Below are positions 1 to 5,557 of a stretch of DNA of 6,191 nucleotides, piece by piece. A program made the position numbers and the translations under genes. Each line of letters begins with the position of its first letter. Within the stretch, counting starts at the first letter, position 1. Where the stretch lies: contig JAHEKO010000240.1 in NCBI GenBank assembly GCA_024638355.1, positions 1 to 6,191 of the forward strand, in the 5' to 3' direction. The notes beneath the pieces were generated by a model. It was not told the origin of the DNA. It saw only the letters and a list, made by a program, of their open reading frames with translations, and did no database searches. Origin of the DNA: Acidobacteriota bacterium (GTDB lineage: Bacteria; Acidobacteriota; Thermoanaerobaculia; Multivoradales; JAHEKO01).

Positions 1-29
1 CGTTGCGAGAGTGTAGCGGGCCGGGTCGA

Positions 30-58
30 TTGACAAGCTTCATGTGATCCTTCAACAT
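30..58 (+). promoter_or_regulatory. Candidate sigma70-type promoter for the leader RNA
   Basis: A perfect -35 hexamer TTGACA (30-35) is followed by a 17-nt spacer and CAACAT (53-58), which keeps the important second A, fifth A and final T of a -10 box. The stretch is clearly AT-richer than the surrounding very GC-rich DNA. Transcription would begin near 64-66 and run into the leader RNA that ends at the terminator near 346. The -10 match is only 3 of 6, so the call is moderate. Confidence 0.45.
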
Positions 59-175
59 CCGACCAGCATCGATCCGCGCGCCCGCCCGCGGGGCGAGTTC
101 GCGCGGCGGTTTCGAGAGCTTGGGCGGCTCGAGGAACCGGGCGGGGTGGGGCCTGCCGATTAGGGGTTCGCCCAG

Positions 176-190
176 AAGGGAGGTGATCCA
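176..190 (+). promoter_or_regulatory. Very long Shine-Dalgarno sequence
   Basis: Positions 176-189 match the complement of the usual bacterial 16S rRNA 3' tail over 14 positions, 13 as Watson-Crick pairs and one (178) as a G-U wobble. Eleven pairs in a row, 179-189, are Watson-Crick. The core GGAGG (179-183) stands 7 nt before GTG at 191, which is ideal spacing. Most genes here have 4-6 nt of complementarity, so this is exceptional. The 3' part (187-190) can be sequestered by pairing with 267-270. The similarity to antisense 16S stops after 190, so it is not a 16S gene fragment. Confidence 0.6.
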
Positions 191-235
191 GTGGTATCTG
201 ATATACGCGGTTTAGTGGAGGTGGCGTCCTCTTAG
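191..235 (+). CDS. Possible 14-residue leader peptide
   Basis: A GTG-started frame of 14 codons ends with TAG at 233-235 and would encode MVSDIRGLVEVASS. The only argument for translation is the extreme Shine-Dalgarno sequence 7 nt upstream. The peptide has no run of one amino acid, so it does not look like a classical amino-acid attenuation leader. It has no membrane segment and no known motif. A ribosome on this frame would cover the 5' strands of both the 187-196/261-270 helix and the 220-227/294-301 helix, so translation could choose between the two folds. It may equally be a ribosome-binding site without a meaningful peptide. Confidence 0.35.
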   Translation: MVSDIRGLVEVASS

Positions 236-310
236 GGACTCTCCACGGCGTCCGTGGCGCTATCACTGGAGGAGCCCCGCTGAGGGGTACCCCACGCCAC
301 CGAGACAGAC

Positions 311-346
311 CCGAAGGCCTCGGTTCTCACGAGCCGAGGCCTTTTT
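311..346 (+). terminator. Strong intrinsic terminator
   Basis: A perfect 10-bp stem pairs 314-323 with 334-343. It can be extended inward by a G-U, an A-U and a C-G pair to a UCAC tetraloop, for 13 bp in total. The stem is GC-rich and is followed by TTTTT (342-346, partly shared with the stem). It ends the leader RNA and lies only 13 nt before the ATG of the next gene, so it either separates two units or acts as an attenuator. Confidence 0.88.
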
Positions 347-359
347 AGCTTCCTGCGAC

Positions 360-1157
360 ATGAGAACCGAGCTCGACACCGAGGCGGGCGTTCTGACGAT
401 CGGCCTCGGCAGCCGCGAGCGCGCGCGGAGGTTCTTCGAGCGCGCGGTGGGCGAGGGCGGCTTCCTTGTCCACCTCCGCTCGCGGCTCGGATTTCGGCAG
501 GAGATCCGGGTCCGGGCGACGACCGACGACGGGTTCGAGTTCGCCTGCCGGGCAGAGGTCAGCGGCGTCTCGAGCGTAGCGTCGGGACGCTTCGCCACCG
601 CTCTGCTGCTCGGCGGCTGGGGCGCTCGGGAGGCCGAGAGGCTCGAGCTCGCGCTCGGCGCGGCGAGCCACGCGGAAGCGGCGACGGCGGCCGCGAGCGA
701 CGAGGGCGGCGGCACCTCGGCACCCGCCGGCGAGACGCGCGGCACCTCGCCCATCCACCGGATCCGGGCGATGAACCCGCCGCAGCGCACCCTGTTGGCG
801 CGTAAGGCGGATCGGGTGGAGCGCCAGATCCTGCTCAAGGACAACTCGCCGCAGGTGCTTCAGGCGCTGCTCGCCAATCCCCGGATCGAGAGCAAGGACG
901 TCGTGCGGCTGGTGAAGTCGACTCACGCCAACGCGCCCCTGCTCAAGCGCGTCGTCGAGGACGGCCGTTGGGGCAAGAACCAGGAGATCCTCGGCCTCGC
1001 GGCCAAGAACCCCAAGACGCCCTCACCCGTCGCCCTGCGCCTGATCGAAAAGCTCCGCACCTCCGATCTCAGGTTCATGGCCAAGCTCTCCTCCGGCGTG
1101 CGTGAGAACATCCGGCGCGCGGCACTGCGCGAATATCTGCGTCGAACCGGCGGATAG
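360..1157 (+). CDS. PilZ-like domain protein with C-terminal helical repeats
   Basis: This 265-residue protein appears cytoplasmic, with no signal peptide or membrane segment. Residues ~10-70 resemble the compact PilZ-like domains of deltaproteobacteria and acidobacteria: a beta-rich stretch with FERAVGEGGFLV (26-37) and DGFEFACRAEV (57-67). I see no clear RxxxR c-di-GMP motif, so nucleotide binding is doubtful. Residues ~100-130 form a low-complexity Ala/Gly/Ser linker. Residues ~131-265 are alpha-helical with a repeating NPRI..DVVRLV / NPKTPSPVALRLI pattern like the HEAT or leucine-rich-variant repeats of these phyla. These usually mediate protein-protein contacts. The ATG at 360 has no recognisable Shine-Dalgarno and sits just behind a terminator. 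A weak promoter overlapping it (TTCTCA 324-329, TAGCTT 346-351) would make the mRNA almost leaderless. A later start such as Met138 (771) would lose the first domain. The acid phosphatase gene follows 24 nt downstream. Domain names are by pattern only. Confidence 0.72.
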   Translation: MRTELDTEAGVLTIGLGSRERARRFFERAVGEGGFLVHLRSRLGFRQEIRVRATTDDGFEFACRAEVSGVSSVASGRFATALLLGGWGAREAERLELALGAASHAEAATAAASDEGGGTSAPAGETRGTSPIHRIRAMNPPQRTLLARKADRVERQILLKDNSPQVLQALLANPRIESKDVVRLVKSTHANAPLLKRVVEDGRWGKNQEILGLAAKNPKTPSPVALRLIEKLRTSDLRFMAKLSSGVRENIRRAALREYLRRTGG

Positions 1158-1181
1158 GCGCCGTTTTCGAAAGGCACGCGA

Positions 1182-1922
1182 ATGATCTTGACCAGGCTCT
1201 TTCTTCCGCTCACCCTCGTGGCCCTGTCGCTCGCCTGCGCGGGCACGCCGGCACCCGTCGCCGCGCCGGAGTCGCAACGCGCCGAGCCGTCTCCGGGATA
1301 CGAGATCCTCTGGGTGCGCGATGCGGCCGAGTACGAAGCGGCCGTCGTGCAGACCTACCGTCTGGCCGGTGAGCGGCTGGAGGAGGCGGCGCGCGATCGC
1401 GAGGCGGGCACCTGGGCGGTCATTCTCGATGCCGATGAGACGGTGATCAGCAACCTGGAGTACTCGATCCGACGCGCGGCGGTCGGCGCGCGCTGGAGCC
1501 CGGAGAGCTGGCTCGAGTGGGCGCTGGCCAAGGAGGCGACCGCGATGCCGGGAGCGCGGGAGTTCATCGACGGAGTCCACCGGCTGGGCGGGCGGGTCGC
1601 GATCGTGACCAACCGTTCCGAGGAAGTCTGCGCGGCGACTCGCGAGAATCTCGAAGCCGTGGGAATTCGGTTCGACCATCTGCGCTGCCGACGCGAAGGC
1701 GAGAAGCGCAAGGACTCACGCTGGCGGGAGGTCAGCTCGGGCGAGGGAACGGGGCTGGGTCCGCTCGAGATCGTGATGTGGCTGGGCGACAACATTCACG
1801 ATTTTCCGGGTTTCGACCAGGACGCCCGGGATCGGGGCGGCGCCGCCTTCGACGGGTTCGGCGATCGCTACTTCGTCCTGCCCAATCCGCTCTACGGCTC
1901 CTGGGAGCCGGACTGGGACTAG
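1182..1922 (+). CDS. HAD-superfamily acid phosphatase, predicted exported lipoprotein (class B/C, e(P4)-like)
   Basis: This 246-residue protein is predicted to hydrolyse phosphomonoesters outside the cytoplasm, in the PF03767-type acid phosphatase family. All four HAD motifs are visible: ILDADET with D83 (nucleophile) and D85; TNR at 143-145 as motif II; a basic K175/K177 region as motif III; and GDNIHDF at 202-208 with D203 and D207 as motif IV. The N-terminus (1-21) is a signal sequence with a hydrophobic core ending LSLAC, suggesting lipidation at Cys19. Ser at -3 and Leu at -2 are not typical of a lipobox, so simple secretion remains possible. A Pro/Ala-rich tether (22-38) follows, as in lipoproteins. 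GAAAGG at 1169-1174 lies 7 nt before the ATG and supports this start. It is probably cotranscribed with the PilZ-like gene 24 nt upstream. The substrate is unknown; nucleotides are the usual suggestion for this family. Confidence 0.88.
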   Translation: MILTRLFLPLTLVALSLACAGTPAPVAAPESQRAEPSPGYEILWVRDAAEYEAAVVQTYRLAGERLEEAARDREAGTWAVILDADETVISNLEYSIRRAAVGARWSPESWLEWALAKEATAMPGAREFIDGVHRLGGRVAIVTNRSEEVCAATRENLEAVGIRFDHLRCRREGEKRKDSRWREVSSGEGTGLGPLEIVMWLGDNIHDFPGFDQDARDRGGAAFDGFGDRYFVLPNPLYGSWEPDWD

Positions 1923-1942
1923 CCCGAGAAGGTCAGGGCTAG
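1919..1942. terminator. Hairpin between convergent genes, possible bidirectional terminator
   Basis: CTAGCCC (1919-1925) and GGGCTAG (1936-1942) form a perfect 7-bp stem around a 10-nt loop. It fills the 21-nt gap between the phosphatase stop codon (1920-1922, inside the stem) and the gdhA stop codon (1944-1946). Being symmetric, it could serve both convergent transcripts. Neither side has a T-tract, so it is not a classical intrinsic terminator. Confidence 0.4.
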
Positions 1943-1943
1943 C

Positions 1944-3323
1944 TCACACCGCGCCGTAGGCGACCATCGCGTCGGCGACCTTGACGAAGGCCGCCAGGTT
2001 GGCGCCGGTCACGTAGTTGACGTAGCCGTCGCTCTGCTCGCCGTAGTCGACGCACTTGCGGTGGATGGTGCGCATCACCGAGCGGAGCCGGGAGTCGACC
2101 TCCTCCTTCGTCCACGCCATGCGCTGGGCGTTCTGGGTCTGCTCGAATCCCGAGGCCACGACGCCGCCCGCGTTGGCGGCCTTGCCCGGGGCGTAGAGCA
2201 CTCGCGCGTCGACCAGCCGCCGCGCCGCCCTCGGCGTACACGACATGTTGGAGCCCTCGGCCACCGCCACCACGCCGTTGTGGATGAGCGTGCGCGCGCT
2301 CTCTTCGCTGATCTCGTTGTGGGTGGCGCAGGGAAGAGCGATATCGACCGGCACACCCCACGGCTGCTTGTCCGGATGGAAGGCCGCGCCGTCGAAGCGC
2401 TCGACGTACTCCTCAATGCGTCCTCGCCGGACTTGCTTGAGGTCTTTGAGCCATTCCAGCTTGTCGGTGTCGATGCCGTCGGGGTCGTAGATGAAGCCGG
2501 AGCTGTCGGAGATGGTGACCGCCTTGCCGCCCAGGCGGGTCAGCATCTCGATCGCGTAGAGCGCGACGTTGCCGGAGCCCGATACCGAGCAGCGCTTGCC
2601 GTCGAGCGATTGCCCGGTGCGCTCGAGCATGTTCAGGGTGAAGTAGACGACGCCGTAGCCGCTCGACTCGGTGTGCACCAGGCTGCCGCCGTGGCTGACG
2701 CCCTTGCCGGTCAGCACCCCCTCGAAGCGATTGGCGAGTCGCTTGTACTGCCCGAACATGTAGCTGATCTCGCGCTGGCCGACGCCGACATCGCCGGCCG
2801 GCACGTCGACGTCGTCGCCGATGTGGCGATACATCTCGACCATCAGCGAGTGGCAGAACCGCATGACCTCGCTCTCGCTCTTGCCCTTGGGATTGAAGTT
2901 GGCGCCGCCCTTCGCGCCGCCCAGCGGCAGGCCGGTGAGGCTGTTCTTGAAAGTCTGCTCGAAAGCGAGGAACTTGAGAACGCTGAGGTTGACCTCGGGG
3001 TGGAAGCGCAGCCCGCCCTTGTAGGGCCCGATCGAGTTGTTGAACTGGACCCGCCAGGCGCGGTTGGCGCGCACGTTGCCTTTGTCGTCTTCCCAGGAGA
3101 CGCGGAAGATGATGATTCGATCGGGCTCGGTGATCCGATCGGCGATCCGCATCCGCCGGTACACGTCGTTGCCGAGGATGAGTGGCGTGACGCTGTCGGC
3201 GACGCCGCGCACCGATTGGTGGAACTCGGTCTCGCCCGGGTTGCGCCGGATGAGGCCGCGCATGAAGCGCTCGACGACCACCTGGGCTGCTTCGGCCATC
3301 TCCGTCGTGGACAGGATACTCAT
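1944..3323 (-). CDS. gdhA: NADP-type glutamate dehydrogenase
   Basis: This cytoplasmic enzyme makes L-glutamate from 2-oxoglutarate and ammonium by reductive amination. At 459 residues it has the normal length of the ~450-residue hexameric GDH group. The substrate domain shows GPYKGGLRFHP (99-109, K102), the K126 region, GGAKGG with catalytic K138, and PAGDVGVG with catalytic D178. The dinucleotide domain has GSGNVA (249-254), with SDSSG (272-276) at the second strand, which suits NADP(H) rather than NAD. GKAANAGGV at 380-388 and S391 are also typical. The motif usually reading SLIRPEATGYG is SLVHTESSGYG here (214-224), and the usual GGSDFDPKGKS is GGANFNPKGKS. The start lies 2 nt after the stop of the upstream glycosidase gene on the same strand. 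There is no clear Shine-Dalgarno, so initiation probably depends on coupling. Met9 is the only nearby alternative start. Confidence 0.95.
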   Translation of the reverse strand: MSILSTTEMAEAAQVVVERFMRGLIRRNPGETEFHQSVRGVADSVTPLILGNDVYRRMRIADRITEPDRIIIFRVSWEDDKGNVRANRAWRVQFNNSIGPYKGGLRFHPEVNLSVLKFLAFEQTFKNSLTGLPLGGAKGGANFNPKGKSESEVMRFCHSLMVEMYRHIGDDVDVPAGDVGVGQREISYMFGQYKRLANRFEGVLTGKGVSHGGSLVHTESSGYGVVYFTLNMLERTGQSLDGKRCSVSGSGNVALYAIEMLTRLGGKAVTISDSSGFIYDPDGIDTDKLEWLKDLKQVRRGRIEEYVERFDGAAFHPDKQPWGVPVDIALPCATHNEISEESARTLIHNGVVAVAEGSNMSCTPRAARRLVDARVLYAPGKAANAGGVVASGFEQTQNAQRMAWTKEEVDSRLRSVMRTIHRKCVDYGEQSDGYVNYVTGANLAAFVKVADAMVAYGAV

Positions 3324-3325
3324 TT

Positions 3326-4354
3326 CTAGCCGGGAGGGGTCAATCCCGAGGCCGCTTCACCCCAGGTCGTCCGCAGCGCCTCTTTGGCCTCCGGATTGCG
3401 CATCGAGAAGTCGCGGTCGTAGCGCCAGTCGCCGGGGATCCACTTCCACCAGAACATGCCCCGGATGCTCGGCACGGTCTCGATCCTGGTGAGCGCCACT
3501 CGCATCAGGCGCTCGCGCAGCTCGCGGCTCTGAGGCGTGTCCTGCATCTCGTGATCCCACGGCTCGCGAGCGGCGGCGCTCGACCGGTTGTAGCCGATCT
3601 CGGCGAAGACGATCGGCTTGCCCTGATGGCGTCGCGAGAGCGCTTCGAGGGCGGCGATCGGGCCGTCCCAGCCACGCCAGATCTCGTCCCAGCTCGGGTC
3701 GGCTGCGCCGCTGAGGGGGAAATAGGCGTGCACGCCGATCATGTCGAGCGACCCCCAGAAGGGCACCTGATCGACCGAGTCCCAGTTTGCGGCGTAGGTG
3801 ATCAGCCCGTCGTAGACCTCTCGCACCCGGTCGATGATGCGCTGCCAACGGTCGGCGTGCCGGGTGGTGCGCTCGAGCTCGACGCCGATCGCGAAGAGGT
3901 CGACTCCCGCTCGCTGAGCGAACGTCGCCTGGTCGACGATGAAGGCCTCGTAGCGGTCGAAGAACTCGTCCCATGCGCGCGGCTCGTCGCCGAACTCGAT
4001 GGCGCCGCGCCACTCGAAGCTGCCCCAGTAGGCCAGGTGCGGTTTCCAGAAGAGCTTCATCCCCTGGGCATGCACGATCTTCGCGGCGCGGTCGAGGTAG
4101 CCGGTCTCGGCCGCCGGCCAGTAGCGCACCTGCCCGTTGCGCCGCACGCCGGCGTAGGGGTGGATGGCGACCCACTCGACGCCGAGGTCGGCCAGCTCGC
4201 GCAGGCTCGAGGTCATCTCGGGCGAGCCCCAGACCTCTCCGTAGCGGGGACACGAGACGACCATGCCGCGCATGAACTCGGGGCGTTCAGGCGCCTCCGC
4301 GGCGAGCGGCGCGGCGGCGAGGACGGCGAGAAGAAGAGTGGCGACGCGGAGCAT
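3326..4354 (-). CDS. Secreted GH113-like glycoside hydrolase
   Basis: This 342-residue protein has a cleavable signal peptide (hydrophobic 4-19, likely cut near A19-A21), so it acts outside the cytoplasm. The rest is a TIM barrel resembling glycoside hydrolase family 113, whose founding members are beta-mannanases. Landmarks in order are GVEWVAIHPY (58-67), LFWKPHLAYWG (101-111), IGVELERT with E159 as likely acid/base, TYAANWDSV (186-194), MIGVHAYFPLS (205-215), FAEIGY with E252 as likely nucleophile, and GMFWWKW (299-305). Both catalytic glutamates sit at the ends of strands 4 and 7, as in clan A. Length is normal for a single-domain enzyme and no binding module is attached. Mannan as substrate is only a family inference; many distant relatives are uncharacterised. 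It is the first gene of an apparent two-gene unit with gdhA and diverges from the TetR gene across 90 nt. No convincing promoter or Shine-Dalgarno is visible upstream. Confidence 0.82.
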   Translation of the reverse strand: MLRVATLLLAVLAAAPLAAEAPERPEFMRGMVVSCPRYGEVWGSPEMTSSLRELADLGVEWVAIHPYAGVRRNGQVRYWPAAETGYLDRAAKIVHAQGMKLFWKPHLAYWGSFEWRGAIEFGDEPRAWDEFFDRYEAFIVDQATFAQRAGVDLFAIGVELERTTRHADRWQRIIDRVREVYDGLITYAANWDSVDQVPFWGSLDMIGVHAYFPLSGAADPSWDEIWRGWDGPIAALEALSRRHQGKPIVFAEIGYNRSSAAAREPWDHEMQDTPQSRELRERLMRVALTRIETVPSIRGMFWWKWIPGDWRYDRDFSMRNPEAKEALRTTWGEAASGLTPPG

Positions 4355-4419
4355 CGTCCGCGAGACCCTATCGGATTACGCGGTTTGGCGCGCGGGTTCT
4401 CCTGGGCAGCGGAGCCAAG

Positions 4420-4432
4420 CCGACTTCCTCGG
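4420..4432. promoter_or_regulatory. Weak candidate operator in the divergent spacer
   Basis: CCGA (4420-4423) and TCGG (4429-4432) form a short inverted repeat with a 5-nt centre, directly against the -10 box of the TetR gene. TetR proteins often bind such sites to repress themselves and a divergent neighbour. Four-base arms are short and could be chance. Confidence 0.15.
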
Positions 4433-4438
4433 TAGAAT
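4433..4438 (+). promoter_or_regulatory. -10 box for a leaderless transcript
   Basis: TAGAAT differs from TATAAT at one position and ends 6 nt before the GTG at 4445. That places the expected transcription start exactly on the start codon. I see no matching -35 element. This spacing is the standard signature of leaderless genes. Confidence 0.5.
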
Positions 4439-4444
4439 GCCGCC

Positions 4445-5050
4445 GTGGCGAGATACCGCGCTTCGGAGAGCGCTCGACGCGAGCAGATCCTGCAAGCGGC
4501 CTTTCGGGTCGCCGCGCGCGACCGCCTGGACGGACTGACCGTTCGCCGGGTCGCCCAGGAGGCGGGGCTGTCGAGTGGACTGGTCTTCTTCTACTTCAAG
4601 ACCAAGGACGCCCTGCTGGTGGCGCTACTCGAATGGCTGCTCGAGCGGACGATCGTCATGCGCACCGACGAGGCCGTTCTCAGCCTGCCGACCGCGCGCG
4701 AGCGCTTCCTGGCGCGGCTTCGCAAGGCCGTCGACAGCGTCGGACGCGAGCGGGTTCAGGTCGAGCTCTTCTTCGACTACTGGGTCATGGGCACGCGCCA
4801 CCCCGGGGTACGCGAGGCGCTGCGCACCGCGCTCGCCGGCTACCGCGAGGTCTTCCGACCGCTCCTCGACGAGATGCTCGCCGAAGAGGGCGCGCCGCCC
4901 GGCGTCACCGCCGAGAGCCTGGCCGCGGTCTGCGTGAGCTTCGTCGAGGGCTGCGCCGTGCAGGCCATCATGGATCCCGAGAACTTCGACGTAGAGAGCT
5001 TCATGGCTTGCGTGGAGGCCCTGGTCTCACCCTCCATGGCGATGGCGTGA
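4445..5050 (+). CDS. TetR-family transcriptional regulator (BetI-like ligand domain)
   Basis: This 201-residue protein has the two-part TetR build. Residues ~8-55 are the DNA-binding domain: REQILQAAF (12-20), then the helix-turn-helix LTVRRVAQEAGLSSGLVFFYF (31-51), the strongest family signature. Residues ~60-200 are an all-helical ligand-binding and dimerisation domain, and its general pattern recalls the BetI-like subgroup. The ligand cannot be read from sequence. The start is GTG with no Shine-Dalgarno, but a -10 box ends 6 nt upstream, so translation is probably leaderless. It is transcribed away from the GH113-like/gdhA pair, the typical position for a repressor of a divergent unit and of itself. 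Its own downstream neighbours, a DUF2007 protein and proC, are 162 nt away with a separate promoter candidate, so they are probably not in its transcript. Confidence 0.9.
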   Translation: MARYRASESARREQILQAAFRVAARDRLDGLTVRRVAQEAGLSSGLVFFYFKTKDALLVALLEWLLERTIVMRTDEAVLSLPTARERFLARLRKAVDSVGRERVQVELFFDYWVMGTRHPGVREALRTALAGYREVFRPLLDEMLAEEGAPPGVTAESLAAVCVSFVEGCAVQAIMDPENFDVESFMACVEALVSPSMAMA

Positions 5051-5092
5051 CGGCGACTCGACGTCTCTGCAGAGGGCTTGTCGCCGAGTCAC
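5047..5092 (+). terminator. Long hairpin at the end of the TetR gene
   Basis: GTGA plus CGGCGAC (5047-5057) pairs with GTCGCCG and TCAC (5080-5092) through 11 bp with a 2-nt bulge. A self-complementary CTCTGCAGAG (5065-5074) sits in the loop. The stem begins inside the stop codon. There is no T-tract, so it may be an atypical terminator or a 3'-end stabiliser. A further hairpin follows (5121-5126 with 5135-5140). Confidence 0.35.
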
Positions 5093-5160
5093 GCGGGTCA
5101 GAGCGCACCGGGGGGTCGCCCTGCCGTGAGCCTCCGGCAGCGGAACCGGTGGACGTGAGA

Positions 5161-5166
5161 GATAAT
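5161..5166 (+). promoter_or_regulatory. Candidate -10 box upstream of the DUF2007-proC pair
   Basis: GATAAT matches the -10 consensus at 5 of 6 positions in a GC-rich spacer and would give a transcript start near 5173. I see no -35 element at the normal distance, so it would need an activator, another sigma factor, or be chance. A CCGGC/GCCGG hairpin (5174-5178 with 5186-5190) would lie at the mRNA 5' end. Confidence 0.3.
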
Positions 5167-5212
5167 CCGCTGACCGGCTGTTCCGGCCGGGTTCCGCTGC
5201 AGGAGGTCGTAC

Positions 5213-5557
5213 ATGTTTTGTCCCGAATGCGATGCCGAGTACCGTGAGGGCATCACCGAGTGCGTCGATTGCGAGGTGCCGCTCGTGCCGGAGCGGCCTT
5301 CCCACGACGCCGAGCCGATGGTCGCCATCCGCCGCACCTCCGATGCGGCTCTGCTGCCGGTGCTCAAGTCGGTGCTGGCCGCCGCCGAGATCCCGTTCGA
5401 CGTTCAGGGCGACGAGGCGTCGGGCCTCTTCCCGTTCGGGCCGACCGCCATGGTCCCCGATGGCCGCCGCTTCGGCGGAGTGATTCGCGTGCCGGAGAGC
5501 CGGGCCGAAGAGGCGAAGGCGCTGCTCGATTCGGCAACGAACGAAGGAGAGGATTGA
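5213..5557 (+). CDS. Zinc-ribbon DUF2007-type small protein
   Basis: This is a 114-residue soluble protein. Residues 1-25 form a zinc ribbon with two knuckles, CPEC (C3, C6) and CVDC (C17, C20), which should bind one zinc ion. Residues ~36-106 resemble the DUF2007 fold, called a putative signal-transducing domain: VAIRRTSDAALLPVLKSVL, then an extended region and RVPESRAEEAKALL at the end. The molecular role of this family is not known. AGGAGG at 5201-5206 stands 6 nt before the ATG, the best conventional ribosome-binding site in the window, so the start is secure. Its stop codon overlaps the proC start by one base (TGATG at 5555-5559), so the two are translationally coupled. That is the only hint of function. 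Confidence 0.85.
   Translation: MFCPECDAEYREGITECVDCEVPLVPERPSHDAEPMVAIRRTSDAALLPVLKSVLAAAEIPFDVQGDEASGLFPFGPTAMVPDGRRFGGVIRVPESRAEEAKALLDSATNEGED

Larger units (their letters stand above)
65..346 (+). ncRNA. Structured leader RNA or small RNA of unknown class, with its own terminator
   Basis: This stretch of about 280 nt lies between a promoter-like sequence and an intrinsic terminator and can form many helices. These include 79-83 with 91-95; 108-116 with 128-138 (9 bp, 2-nt bulge); GGGG-TTCG-CCC at 163-173; 187-196 with 261-270 (10 bp, one G-U); 206-210 with 252-256; 215-220 with 241-246; and 226-229 with 236-239. The last four nest into one rod-like hairpin. An alternative 8-bp helix, 220-227 with 294-301, crosses the rod and excludes it. 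I looked for the signature sequences of SRP RNA, RNase P RNA, tmRNA and c-di-GMP riboswitches and did not find them. A 6S-like rod cannot be excluded by eye. It could be a stand-alone small RNA or a cis-acting leader of the gene at 360. Start and 3' end are inferred. Confidence 0.45.

Noticed and set aside
42..47. ATGTGA minimal start-stop frame
   Set aside because: It falls within the spacer of the proposed promoter and has no ribosome-binding site.
176..190. Antisense 3' end of a 16S rRNA gene
   Set aside because: The match to the reverse complement of 16S stops right after the anti-Shine-Dalgarno region; the expected helix 45 sequence does not follow.
204..213. Ten-base sequence TACGCGGTTT also present at 4377-4386, both in non-coding DNA
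   Set aside because: Several 10-base repeats are expected by chance in 6 kb, and the flanks do not match.
65..346. SRP RNA, RNase P RNA, tmRNA or c-di-GMP riboswitch
   Set aside because: The signature sequences I would expect, such as the GGAAGGAAGCAGCC loop of SRP RNA or the GAGGAAAGTCCGGGC segment of RNase P RNA, are absent.
263..844. Minus-strand open frames opposite the PilZ-like gene
   Set aside because: The translations are Arg/Ser/Ala-rich and low in complexity, one runs through the terminator, and the + strand frame has recognisable domain patterns.
2061..3329. A 422-codon open frame on the + strand across gdhA
   Set aside because: It lies antisense to a clear glutamate dehydrogenase. 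Long open antisense frames are expected from GC-rich codon use, and the translation is a Val/Asp/His/Ala-rich composition with no domain pattern.
4633..5247. Second + strand frame overlapping the TetR gene
   Set aside because: It is an Arg/Gly-rich shadow in another frame of a gene with a clear helix-turn-helix.
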